Source: Pigoraptor chileana
Taxonomy: Eukaryota; Opisthokonta; Filasterea
DNA length: 24,878 bases
Direction of reading: 5' to 3'
Assembly: GCA_943704495.1 (NCBI GenBank)
Contig: CALSCR010003693.1
Location: forward strand, 1-24,878
Below the pieces are notes generated by a model, which saw only the letters and a list, made by a program, of their open reading frames with translations, was not told where the DNA came from and searched no databases. The translations under genes were made by a program, and so were the position numbers. Shown here one piece after another: positions 1 to 9,954 of the stretch (position 1 is the stretch's first letter; each line of letters opens with the position of its first letter).

Positions 1-68
1 GGGGGGAAACATTAATACGCCAATGTACACAAACGCACACATTTCCCATTGCATACTCAAGCACTCAC

Positions 69-819
69 CACGTTCTCAAGTAGCGCGCGCTCCAATTCAA
101 TCCGATTCCCCTTGGCAGCAAGAAGGTCGGCTGCCAAAGAGTCCGCAAGGAGAGGCTCCGCGAGACTGATCCAATGCTCCGCAGTCCCCACGAGCTCGTC
201 CCGGGAATGTGAGCCAACTGTTCCCGACAAGAGAAGGCGCACACACACAGCAGCCGCAGTTGCGGCGATACGCGGCTGTCTTGGATTCAATGACAATGAT
301 GTGCCGTACGCGTGAACAGCTCCATGCAAATCGCCGACACGTTCAAGCACAGATCCAAGGAAGGAGTGCGCTGCAGAGTCGTCCCTTCTCAAATCGCAGT
401 ACGATATGAGATGCTGCAAACCCACAAACATAGAATGTCAGACCAAGGATTTCGAGCAATCAACCAGGGCAGGACAGGTGACGCTGCGTCGAAACCAACC
501 TGCCGACAGAGCTCAAGTTCGCCTACGTCGTTGAAGAGTCGGGCAAACGCTAGGCCGTGCATCCGCAGCTGCGCAGAGAAAAGAAACGTGTTAGAGCCCA
601 ACACGCCGGATACATTACAGAGGTCTTTTCACGGTGTAGCAACAGATCTAATGGGAAGTGGGCAGTGTGTCTCACCCCCAGGTTTCCCTGAGTGCGCTCA
701 ATGAACCGCACAAAGTCGTCCACTTCGCTCCTTGTCGTTGTGGACGCGGCGGGCGCGGCGGGCGAGGACGAACGGGCCGCGACACTACGAAGAGCGGCGC
801 GTTGCTCGGCCGAAAACAT
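69..819 (-). CDS. RANBP2: RanBP2/Nup358-like protein, N-terminal TPR region (partial, 5' end only)
   Basis: Three exons, read right to left, are 819-676, 568-500 and 413-69; the last ends at a GTGAGT donor (68-63) and the gene leaves the window. The joined reading (about 186 residues) follows the start of vertebrate RanBP2 closely: an SEVDDFVRFIERTQG stretch (human SKADVERYIASVQG), then FARLFNDVGELEL (human FAKLYYEAKEYDL), then AHSFLGSVLERVGDLHGAV and SLNP (human AHRFLGLLYELEENTDKAV, ELNP), the first TPR hairpins. Spacing across the exon 2/3 join is residue-exact. RanBP2 is the cytoplasmic-filament nucleoporin and SUMO E3; only the TPR part, which anchors it to the pore, is visible, so Ran-binding or E3 domains cannot be confirmed. 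The ATG at 819 fits the human start, but the frame stays open upstream. A different TPR protein remains possible. Confidence 0.6.
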
Positions 820-1335
820 GGCCGCCCACGACCGACTGCGGCCCGACGTAAAGAGCAACGAATTGTGATATATCGGCCGAGCGCAGGTGTTGTCGAGCCA
901 ATTTCCAAAGCGCAACTCGTCGTGTTTGTGTTCGAGCTCACCAATTGAAGGGAATGTTGGCTGCTCAAGAAACAACCCTTTGCAGATCAAAAATATGGCC
1001 CCTGTGTTGTGTCGTGCTGTTTGTGTCTTCAGTACTTTTAGTGCGTCGAGGTCACTCGCGTGTCTGCGCACATGGCCGACTGTTTTGGCAGTCTAGGCTC
1101 ATCCGGCGTGTGAACTGAGAACAACCATCAAATTTTGAACATTTCTGACGCGCAGGGCAAAATAAATGTCGCCGAGTCTCTGCTAAATGGCGCCAAGTTT
1201 TCTCTCCCGCCATTTTCAAAAATCAGAGCGCGAGTTCAGTCGGTGGGGCCTGCCGTTGCGGCTACTAAAAGTGACAAAGTCCATACAGTTACCAGCAATA
1301 CCAACGATCAGCGGTGCATGAAAACAACGTGCACA
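820..1335. promoter_or_regulatory. Divergent promoter region, RANBP2-like / NAA40
   Basis: These 516 bp separate two head-to-head start codons and hold no supported exon, so both promoters should lie here. The 11-mer CCCGCCATTTT at 1206-1216 (AAAATGGCGGG on the minus strand) resembles animal YY1-type sites, and the identical 11-mer spans the UBE2V start codon. No TATA box is obvious. Short frames here have no homology I recognise. Confidence 0.4.
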
Positions 1336-2775
1336 ATGCCGAAAGGACAACAAAGACGTAGAAAGCACAAGAAAACGGTGCGGTCTGTATTAGGCCACCT
1401 GCAGTATATGTCGCAATCCCGAATGCCAGCGTATTGATGAAGTCTGTGGTTTGTGTGTCGTTTTAATCTTCATACTGCAGGCCGTCGCGCGCCGAATGAC
1501 AGTGACAGGCATCGCTGCGGCATATGCTGTAAGTGTTCTTGCATAGCTTGTAATTCCCATGCTCAGCAGCTCGGCTTTACTTAACGCTGTCCATCGAAAT
1601 CGAATATTAAAACGCAGGTTCCTGACCACCTCGCCGCGCTTGCGCCTGCCTTCCGCAGATATGACCGCAACGGGCAAGTAGTCGCCTTTCTGACCCACTT
1701 GTTCGTCTCGAGTGTCTACTGCACCAAACTAACGCTGCAAGCACGGACATTCTGCGCAGCCTCAATGTTATGTTCGAGTGTAAGCAGGCGTCGTCGATCG
1801 GCGCCGATAACCTGGATTGGGCATTTGAGCTCGTCAAAGTGAACATGCATAGCTTGTGGGTTCACTTTCCTCTCTGTGGTTCGCTGTCTTTCTATCGCTG
1901 TGGAGTCCATAGGCGCCTATAACACTGACTTGAATCCTACATGTCTTCCTATCGCTCTGTCTGTTTGCTTGTCCATCTCTCTGTGGCATGTTGGAGACTG
2001 AATCCAATGTTGGAATCGATGGGCTGAACTCTTAGGCAAACGGAGAAGGAACAAAGATCTCTCCCTGTCTGTTTTGTGGGACCATGGTCATACCGCATAA
2101 AATCTGATACGTTATGCCTCTGTTTGTCTGTCTATCTGTCTCTATCTGTCTCTTAATGTCGTTCTTTGATGTCTCTCTCGTACCTTGTGGCATGCAGAGT
2201 TAGAGACCATCATCGTGCCGTTCAATCAACAGAAATCATCAATGGCTTTCTTCTTCTTGCAGCTACGTTACCTGCGACTGGGGCTGGGATGACGAGAAAA
2301 AAAGAGCGGAAATGAATGGCGAGCGTTCCTTGTATCTCATTGGCAGGGACGAGAGCTCTGGCGAATGCCTTGCCTTTGTCCACTTTCAGTTTGACCTCGA
2401 GGACGAAGTCGAGGTGATATACTGCTACGAAATCCAGCTTGACACCAAAGTGCGCGGGGCTGGTCTTGGGCGCTTCATGATGCAATTACTCGAGCTCATT
2501 GGGATGCAAGCAAAGATGAAGAAGCTCATGCTCACTGTCTTCAAGGGTAAGCCCATGATGAATGTGATTACCCCAACAAAAACAATCAAGCCGTTTCGAG
2601 AATGTTTCGCTCACGGAATGTTCATAAATCTTTCGTGGTTGCAGCAAACACACACGCGCTTAGATTTTATACAGAGAAGATGCGTTACAATTTTGATGAA
2701 TCCTCGCCGTGCGTATGCGATCCTGCCGATCCCGACTACTCCTACGAAATCATGTTCAAACCGTTGTGCAAATAA
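1336..2775 (+). CDS. NAA40: N-alpha-acetyltransferase 40 (NatD), histone H4/H2A N-terminal acetyltransferase
   Basis: Six exons: 1336-1386, 1481-1528, 1618-1673, 1760-1855, 2263-2546 and 2645-2775, giving about 221 aa (human 237). NatD transfers acetyl from acetyl-CoA to the N-terminal serine of histones H4 and H2A. The match runs throughout: a basic MPKGQQRRRKHKK start (human MGRKSSKAKEKKQK), FRRYDRNGLN, DNLDWAFELVKVNM, CDWGWDDEKKRAEM, the GNAT core YCYEIQLDTKVRGAGLGRF with the acetyl-CoA-binding RGAGLG loop, MKKLMLTVFK, and an NFDESSP...YSYEI tail. Intron 3 (1674-1759) needs a GC-AG splice. Intron 4 (1856-2262) carries a repeat copy. The first donor is the weakest call: GTATTA after 1386, or GTGCGG after 1377, both in phase. 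An AATAAA overlaps the stop codon at 2771-2776. The neighbouring ADSS gene ends tail-to-tail 26 bp away. Confidence 0.92.
1674..1759 (+). other. GC-AG intron in NAA40
   Basis: Intron 3 starts GCAAGT and ends GCGCAG. Splicing AACGG to CCTCAAT restores N-G-L-N-V exactly as in human NAA40 (YDRNGLNV). The nearby GT (1678) leaves the wrong phase. GCAAGT is the usual donor of GC-AG introns. Confidence 0.8.
1899..1941 (+). repeat. Dispersed short repeat, copy 1 (in NAA40 intron 4)
   Basis: The segment begins TGTGGAGTCCAT and ends GACTTGAATCCTACA, with a perfect 12-bp palindrome ATAGGCGCCTAT (1910-1921) near the middle. A CT-rich stretch with many TCTGT and TATC steps follows to about 2165. The same element forms a tandem cluster at 24683-24878. 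No coding capacity. Weaker look-alikes such as GTGGGACCATGG near 2078 may be decayed copies. Confidence 0.75.
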
Positions 2776-2801
2776 ATGTCCTTATCTCCGTCGGTCGGGA
2801 T

Positions 2802-4978
2802 TTAAAACATGCGCACAATCGCATCGCGCGACTCGCCAACTCCAATAAATTGAACTGCACGAACACGTGAAAAGAGAGGAAGGAATGAGAGGCATTCGAC
2901 GTATAGTCCTTATAAGTCAAATGACCCGCTACAAATGATACCTGGAATTCCGGTGAGCGATTCAATCGTGCGGACATACGACTGGGCGTTCGCAGGAAGC
3001 TCCTCGAATGTGCGTGCGTGGCAGATTGGTGCGAGCCACCCAGGAAGGGTAATGTACTCGACATCCACCTCAGCCAAGTTCCTCATGTCAGCTGAATTGG
3101 CAAACAATAATTTATGGTGAGCGATACTACTTACGACTTCCCAGCAAACAACAGTGTCAGTGAAAATCAAACGCAAACGCACCCGGAAACGAGTCCAGCT
3201 TCTTGCCATGCAGGTGATACGCAACCGCGACTTTGATCTCGGGGAACGTGTCAAGAATGTCAAGCTTGGTCAGAGTGATGCTGCATGTGTGGATAGGTGG
3301 TCTAAGTCAGACAACAAGCGCAGCAGCCCGCCAATAAAATATGGGCTTCAAGTATGTCAAGCGCAAGGTAGGCGGTGCAAGGCCCAACAATTCGCAATAA
3401 CCACACATGAGAGCCCACCTATCGTAGCCGTTGATCATATGCGAGTAGCGGACGACGACGAGGTCCAGCCATCCACAGCGACGCTTGCGGCCGGTGGTGA
3501 CTCCGAACTCACGGCCGATGGTCTGCAGTTTCTCGCCGATCTCCTGCAGTGTACGCCAATGACAGCCTCAGACACATAGAAAGTACGCTTGCATGCAGGC
3601 GACACCCTACCAAAAGGACCGGTTGCGGTTACGTTTCACTTACGTCAGTCAGCTCCGTGGGAAAAGCACCGTCACCGACGCGCGTCGTATAGGCCTTGAC
3701 GACGCCCGTGATCGAAACAATTTTCTTCGGCGGCAGTCCCAGCCCGGTGCACGCACCACCCGCGGTGCAGTTTGAAGACGTCACATACGGGTACGTGCCT
3801 GTAGACATACAAGGAACAGGCTGTTAGAAAGCCCTGTTGGAACATTATAATCTCAAGGAGTGACGTGCGTCGACCCACCGAAGTCAATGTCCAGCATGGT
3901 GGCATTCGCGCCCTCCACAAGAACACGCTTGGCCCCAGCGACAGCTTGGTTGATGTAGAAGACTGTGTCCGTGACAAGCGGACGAAGGCGCTCCCTCAGC
4001 ACCTGAGATTAGCAAGGGACCTTAAATAAGGAAATGGTCCTGAACGGGGCTGCAGAGCGATGAATGAAGCTCAACAAACATTGCGAATCATGCATACCTT
4101 GTAGCGTTCGAGTTCCGCATCAACATCCACGACAAGCGAAGAATACCGCTTTTGGCTGCTGGAGACAAGCGACTTGAACTTGCTCGAAAAGTCATCAAAA
4201 TCGCCGAGAAGTTGGTTGACGCGAAGACCTGTGCGGCTGGCCTTGGACGAGTATGTTGGGCCGATACCCTTACGCGTCGTCCCAATGCTGGAATGGCAAG
4301 GGGAGGAATGATTTGCAAATGTGAGCAAGAACGACAACAAAACAACTGAAGCGCGCAAATAGAGAGATAAGTCACCTCGATTTGCCCTTCTCGCCTTCCT
4401 GGAGACCGTCAATCTGCTGGTGAAAGTCAAACACAAGATGTGCCCTGTCCGACACAAGGATACGCTTCTCGAGGCCTTCCAGGCCTGCATGGTCAAAAAT
4501 TCGAGTTTAGAAATGAAGAGGCAGAATTCAAGTTGGTGTGTGGCGCCCTACACTGATGGAAAGAGAGTCCCCAACTCGCTCACGTACATACCCTTTTTTT
4601 CATTCTTTTCGATTTCTTCAAAGAATGCAGGAAGATGCATGACCACGCCGTTCCCAATGATCGAAACCGCAGATGGCTGTATAACCCCACTTGGGATCAT
4701 GTGGAAGTCATACTTGACGCCGTTGACCACGATGGTGTGGCCAGCATTATTTCCTCCCTGCAGCCGAACAACACACACAGTTAGATGCACGGAGTAACCT
4801 CGACAGCGGACATTGACGCAAGGAGGCAGAAATCACAACCGCTCCCTCAGCACGCTTTTACCTGGCAGCGGGCAACAACGTCGGCCTCCTGCGCAAGGAG
4901 ATCGACCAGCTTGCCCTTGCCTTCGTCACCCCACTGTGCGCCCAGCACCAGCGTCACGCCGGTACCAAGGAGCGCCAT
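2802..4978 (-). CDS. ADSS: Adenylosuccinate synthase
   Basis: Ten exons, right to left: 4978-4862, 4757-4592, 4484-4376, 4287-4098, 4002-3879, 3798-3644, 3543-3419, 3280-3183, 3091-2942 and 2854-2802; all joins keep phase and give 428 aa, close to the bacterial 432. The enzyme joins IMP and aspartate using GTP, the first committed step from IMP to AMP. Visible motifs: [11 protein letters not shown] with the catalytic Asp (about residue 18), GGNNAGHT with the catalytic His, [21 protein letters not shown]-type IMP loop, [36 protein letters not shown], the guanine-binding LTKLD, LPGW, and a C-terminal [15 protein letters not shown]. It lacks the N-terminal extension of animal isozymes and is probably cytosolic. 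One boundary (about 4592) lies by a T tract and could be off by a base. Its 3' UTR probably reads antisense into NAA40. Confidence 0.97.
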
Positions 4979-5257
4979 CGCATACGTGGTCGCCACACAA
5001 ACCGTTGGATATTAGCTTTTATGCGCGATTCTCAACAGGGCTGGCTTTATGCTCTCCTATGATTATTACCGACACGTGCGCGGTTGACAGGGAATCAACG
5101 AAAAACAAATCATCTTTATTAACGACATCTCGCTTATTTACGTTTTGATATCAGCCGCGAACTGATTGCACAAAAACTTGTGTAGAACAGAATAAGAAAA
5201 CAAAAGGAGAGCCACTTGAGAGACTTTGGCGTAGGTTAGTGGAAACGGTGTACATAA
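4979..5257. promoter_or_regulatory. Divergent promoter region, ADSS / TRAPPC2
   Basis: The 279 bp between two head-to-head start codons hold no supported exon. The middle is AT-rich. No specific site stands out. Confidence 0.35.
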
Positions 5258-6195
5258 ATGTCGGGCAACAATTATTTTGTGGTTGTGGGTCGAAACGATA
5301 ACCCCATTTTTGAACTTGAGTTGGGCCCTGCCAAATGGACAACGGGACAGACGGCAGATGCCGCATCAAAGGTGTGTTCTTGGGATTTATTGTGGCATCC
5401 ATTCATCTATTTTGTTTTTGTCTCTGCATAAAAAAAAACATCGCGATTGTGAATTTTGATGACAACATATTAAATCTGTTTTGGTTGTTTATCTGTATTC
5501 GGCAGAAAGAAGATCATCGCCATCTGAACCAGTTTATTGTGCACGCTGCATTGGATATCGTGGAGGAGGCCATGTGGACGACCAATGCCATGTACGTGCG
5601 CACTCAATGGTGTGATCAAGCCCATGGGACTGTTTTGCGACTGTCACTTATGGTATGACTGCTAATGAGAATCATGCAGGTATCTCAAAGCGGTCGATAA
5701 GTTCAACGAGTGGTTCATATCGGCGTATGTCACGTCTGGTCATATCCGCTCCTAAGATGCATTATTTGTCGCATATATCTTTGGAACCTTGTTATGGTAC
5801 ATTGCTGCATACTTCCTTAACTATTTGGTGCACATGTCAAGCTAATGCTCCTTCATGATGGGAAAAATGAGGATGGAATTCGGAATTTCTTTTCCGAAGT
5901 GCACGAGCTTTATATCAAAGTGAGTGTTCATTTTTTTTTGGTCAGTGCATGCTTGCTGTACTGAGCCTGGTACTGACACTATTGGTTCTTTTTTAAGAGT
6001 GTCTCTATGACACTGCACTCACTTTAAATTCCTGGTACTGTGGTTCCACAGGCACAGATTTGAGTTGACTTGATTTCTACTCTGTCTGGTCTCAATTGGC
6101 AGGCTCTCATGAACCCATTTTACGAAAGCAACACACCAATCAAGTCTGTCGTGTTTCAAACCAAAGTTAAGGCACTTGCGAAAAAACACCTATGA
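5258..6195 (+). CDS. TRAPPC2: TRAPP complex subunit 2 (sedlin)
   Basis: Five exons, 5258-5371, 5506-5591, 5680-5741, 5834-5919 and 6103-6195, give 146 aa (human 140). TRAPPC2 is a longin-fold core subunit of TRAPP, the Rab1/Ypt1 exchange factor that tethers vesicles at the ER-Golgi. The match is nearly end to end: [82 protein letters not shown] and [13 protein letters not shown]. The segment after PIFE is longer than in human ([16 protein letters not shown]). Intron 3 is not GT-AG: it runs AT...AC with U12-type signals and is reported separately. The upstream exon 2/3 join (AT|GTACGT to CAG|GTATCTC) uses a normal donor and restores M-Y-L-K. Confidence 0.95.
5742..5833 (+). other. U12-type AT-AC intron in TRAPPC2
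   Basis: The 92-bp intron starts ATATCCGCTC (minor-spliceosome consensus ATATCCTTT), carries TTCCTTAAC at 5813-5821 (the U12 branch-site consensus) and ends GCAC about 13 nt after the branch A. Splicing GGTC to ATGTCAAG gives [13 protein letters not shown] against human V-T-A-G-H-M-R-F-I-M-L-H-D with no gap. The GT-AG alternatives tried either reach a stop or delete conserved residues. Confidence 0.88.
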
Positions 6196-6401
6196 AATAT
6201 AGGGCATCGTTTGTGTCAAATCAACGCACATTATTCAGTTCCATGAAACCGCCTCCCATCGAGCGGCAACACACAATGCAAATTCCAAAATCTATCAATC
6301 ACGCAGCGCACCCTACAACGTCACATATACACACAGCATACTGCAGAGACGGCAATGTTACATAAGCAAATCACATAGCCATCGTCTCCTAAACGGAAGG
6401 C

Positions 6402-7721
6402 TTAGCGGAGAGGACCTGGCCCAGTGTACACAATCTTGCGCGACTTGATGACGCTCCACTTGTGACGCTTGAGATAGAGGGACACAGCAAAGGCCGAAAC
6501 AAGAAGGGCCATGGCCTTAAGACCCATGCGCTTGCGGTCGTCGTGCTCGGGCTCAGCAGCCCACGAGAGGAAAGTCACGACATCCTTGGCCATTTGGCTC
6601 GTAGTGGCAGGAGTGCCTGCAAGGCCGGTGGCAACACAAACATCAATTAGAAGCACGAAATAGCATTATAAAACCCCGGCATAACACATGCACGGCCACG
6701 CAACATACCGTCTGCATAGTCAATCATGTTGTCATAAAGGGGCCGCGCCATGCCGATGGCACCGCCGGGAAAATATGGGTTGTAATGCAGGCCATCGCGG
6801 AGGGCGATGCCACCCGGGGGATCCCTGTACCCGGAGAGGAGCGAGAAGACGTAGTCCTGAAAACACGAGCGAAACCCCGAAAATCAATAAAGCGAAAAAC
6901 AAAAACAGATACAGATGTAGGATTCAGTGTCTGGCGCTATGCACATTCCACATAACACGCCACAGTGAGAACATAATTGCGAACGAACCGAAACATCAAC
7001 ATCCATGGAAACAGATCACGAAGAGCAGACATACCCCTCCACCATGGCGAGCCTTGATGATGAGGCTAAGATCCGGGGGCAGCGCACCATTGTTTGCGGA
7101 GCGCGCTGCCTGTTCGTTCTTGTAAGGCTTGGGGAAATAGTCGGACAGCTTGCCGGGCCGCTGGAACATGTTGCCCTCGTCATCGGGGCCGTCCTCCACC
7201 TGAATTTCCTCTGCCAGTGCCTTGGCTTCATCCTCCGTGTGAGAGACGCCAACAAGATTGCGGAAAGCGATGCGCTCAAGGCTGTGGCAGGCGCTGCACA
7301 CTTGCTTGTAGACCTCATATCCACGGCGGATGCTGCCAGGGACAAAATCAAAGAAAAAATTAAAACGATATTGAGCAATAATGCTTATGGAAAAGCACAA
7401 TACCACAATAAGCACAATACCACACGAAAGCTCCCTCAAACAACAGCCAAAATCAGTTACACATAAAATGAAAATTAAAAAAATAGATTGCAAAGCCTCA
7501 ATGATATAGTTAAAAATGTCAACGCTATTTTGCACCCACCTCGCATGGTCAAATGTGTTCAGAAGACCGTTGTGGGACCAAGGATACTGAGGTGCGTGCA
7601 CCTGATCAGACGATGCAAGGACCGTGGAATAGCCCACGCCAGCGCCTGCAACAGCCACTCCGACAGCCGCGGTCGCGAGTCGCCGCCGCCATGCGGCGTT
7701 TCCAACAAACTTGGCAAACAT
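6402..7721 (-). CDS. CYC1: Cytochrome c1, haem protein of mitochondrial complex III
   Basis: Four exons, right to left: 7721-7540, 7332-7035, 6856-6709 and 6616-6402; 280 aa (human 325, the difference mostly in the presequence). It carries electrons from the Rieske protein to cytochrome c at the inner membrane. Seen: a basic then hydrophobic N-terminus ([18 protein letters not shown]) typical of a bipartite import signal, [20 protein letters not shown], the c-type haem site CSACH (about residues 73-77), [35 protein letters not shown] with the likely axial Met, and a C-terminal membrane anchor before [13 protein letters not shown]. The first ATG is at 7721. A GTGAGA donor at 7902 and a CTGCAG acceptor at 7817 could frame a 5' UTR intron. 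Confidence 0.96.
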
Positions 7722-8651
7722 TTTCAAAGTATGCACACGCCGCTTCAAGGTAACAAAATAAAGCGAGAGGATAGCAGGAATTATTCATGAGCCAGCAAAT
7801 CAAGCACGGGAAGAAGCTGCAGCCAGAATATCGAATAAAATTAAGGGAAAATATAACGAACCAACGGAGGATGATTCTATATATTATGTATATATATCTC
7901 ACCTACAAAAGGGCTTCGCCAAAGTGGACAGCGACGTTGAGAAAGAAGAGGGCAAAAATTTAACGTACTCGTCGATTGAGAACGAAGGATTCAATCCTAA
8001 TCAATCCTGGGAATGAGTAATGGGCTCGAAATCACACCAGCATTTCAGCACCAACACACATGCGGGTCCGGATTATCTGGAGTAAGCCGGGATCAAGCGA
8101 GATTGCAGATTATTTTTTACACGGACAGTCAGGCCGGCGCTACCGTCAGCTGTCAGAAATGAAAGAAACGTACGGTGGTCGTGATCTCTGCGGCCACTTA
8201 AAACAGGAATCCTGCTGATACACTGTGCCAGACTCGGCTGCCCGGGCGGGCCGCCGCTCAGTTTGACTCACGACACACTTATTGTAACGGCTCGCAGCCT
8301 GCTCGGCTGTCTGTGGTGCCTTGGCTGCTGGCTGCCTCGCTTCTATATACGATAGTGAGGGATCACGTGTTGGGTGCAGTCATGTTGCGTTGGTGATTTG
8401 CTGCCAGCGGCGGCTCAGATATCGAACGATTTGACTACACGGAGTGGCCAAAATATTCAGTGATGTAATTCGGCCGCCGTCGGCAAAGGGCGCCAGTTTT
8501 CATCGAACTTTTTTTTGCTCTGCAATTTGATTTGCATCCGGGGTAGTCAGGCCAGCACTCCTGGCAACTAAGCGTAGTTCATAATGTTTCAGATGGTTGT
8601 GGAAGAATAAAATCTATTACAAGACTGAACGAATCGCCGTTGCATTCAAAA
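7722..8651. promoter_or_regulatory. Divergent promoter region, CYC1 / UBE2V
   Basis: These 930 bp between head-to-head start codons contain no supported coding exon. The left part (about 7860-7900) is TATA-rich; the middle (8080-8500) is GC-richer with scattered GCTGCC, GGCGGC and GGCCGCCG patches. A CACGTG lies at 8364-8369. A possible CYC1 5' UTR intron spans 7817-7902. No RNA gene was recognised. Confidence 0.35.
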
Positions 8652-9543
8652 ATGGCGGGCGTCGTTGGTGAGTTTTAATATGTATTTGCATCCTCAAATA
8701 TGTGAACGGCTGTTCTCTGCGATTGCAGAACATGTCTGCCAAGCCACTGGACGTTGATTCCTTCCCGTTTTTTTATTTCACAATTTCTTGTCATTTTAAT
8801 TCTGATTCGGCATCCGTTGTTGTCGCGTAGTTCCACGCAACTTCAGGCTCCTTGAGGAGTTGGAAAAAGGAGAAAAGGGAATTGGAGACGGTACCATTAG
8901 CTATGGGCTTGATGATTCGAGTGACATGATGCTGGCGAATTGGACAGGCACCATTCTGGGACCTCCGCGGGTGCGTTCACTTGCTGTCACGCGGCCCATT
9001 ATATTGCTGTCTCGGGATATATTAAGAATTTGTGGCATTTTGCGCACATTAACGCCCTTCTTGTTTGTCTCAGACTGCATTTGAGAATCGCATTTACAGT
9101 TTGAAACTCGTCTGTGGCGATAATTATCCTGATGAGCCGCCGACCGTCAAGTTCATAACGAAAATCAACCTGAACTTCATCAACCCAAAGAATGGCGCGG
9201 TGAGTTTGCTTTGCTGGCTGAATCGCATGGTCGCCACACTTCGCGAGATTGGCGCTGTCTAGGCACTGAACTGATATATTTGTATGCCACAGGTGGAGAG
9301 ATCAAAGCTGCCAATACTTGCGCGATGGCAGAGGAATTTTACAATGGAGACTGTGCTTTCGGACATACGCAGGTTTGTTCCTTTTATTGTACTCAAGTCT
9401 CGGAGTGTGCGTCAAAATGCCTTGCATGTGGCTTTCAACTTCGCAGTAGTAATCTATTGTTTGTTTTGCGCTTCACAACCAGGGGCATGCTGAGCAAGGA
9501 AAATGTGAAACTTCCGCAACCACCGGAGGGCGTATCGTTTTGA
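8652..9543 (+). CDS. UBE2V2: Ubiquitin-conjugating enzyme E2 variant (Mms2/UEV family)
   Basis: Five exons, 8652-8667, 8831-8970, 9074-9199, 9293-9372 and 9483-9543, give 140 aa (human UBE2V2 145). UEVs pair with Ubc13 and direct Lys63-linked ubiquitin chains for DNA-damage tolerance and signalling. Motifs in order: [96 protein letters not shown] and [15 protein letters not shown]. The catalytic Cys and HPN box of active E2s are absent, as expected for a UEV. A tiny first exon encodes MAGVV. The start context AAAATGGCGGG may double as a YY1-like site. The symbol stands for the family; the UBE2V1 and UBE2V2 split is animal-specific. The gene runs in the same direction as mucolipin, about 410 bp upstream of it. 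Confidence 0.95.
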
Positions 9544-9954
9544 AACGCAACGGTACTATAAAGATGCGGTGTTTGTCGTCATTGTTCTGCAGATACGACA
9601 CACACACACACACACACTGTATTTCTGACATTTCATACAAACAGAACCAGTGCGTCCATAGCACGAAACACCGTAATAAGGCACTCGTCGGCAGTTGTGA
9701 CATGTTTATTGGATAGTGGGCGGTCAGAGTAACGCGGGTGACAGACATGATGGGGTTAGATACGCTGGTGACGTCAGCCAATTTCGTAGGAGTCAGTCGG
9801 TTGTGACCACCCACACAAACACACACACACTCTTATACACACACACGCCGCACACATGCACATATACACGCACACATTCATAAATATACCCGCGTGCGCG
9901 CGCGCGCACTCACCCATACATTCTTAAATCGAAAGCTGAAAGTTGTCGCTGACA
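9544..9954. repeat. CA/CG-rich microsatellite intergenic region upstream of mucolipin
   Basis: The 411 bp between UBE2V and mucolipin hold an (AC)n run at 9598-9617, a broad CA-rich stretch at about 9810-9880, and an unbroken alternating purine-pyrimidine run CGCGTGCGCGCGCGCGCAC at 9891-9909, 46 bp before the mucolipin start. No exon is supported. The region must contain the UBE2V 3' end and the mucolipin promoter. Confidence 0.7.

Noticed and set aside
550-1071. Earlier start for the RanBP2-like protein in the open frame above 819
   Set aside because: The upstream residues do not resemble the family, and the 819 ATG gives the expected distance to the SEVDDF motif.
5372-5505. U12 signals in other TRAPPC2 introns
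   Set aside because: The remaining introns have GTGTGT, GTACGT and GTGAGT donors and ordinary pyrimidine-rich AG ends.
7985-8010. GGATTCAATCC as a possible tRNA T-arm
   Set aside because: No acceptor, D or anticodon arms can be folded around it on either strand; no tRNA was recognised elsewhere.
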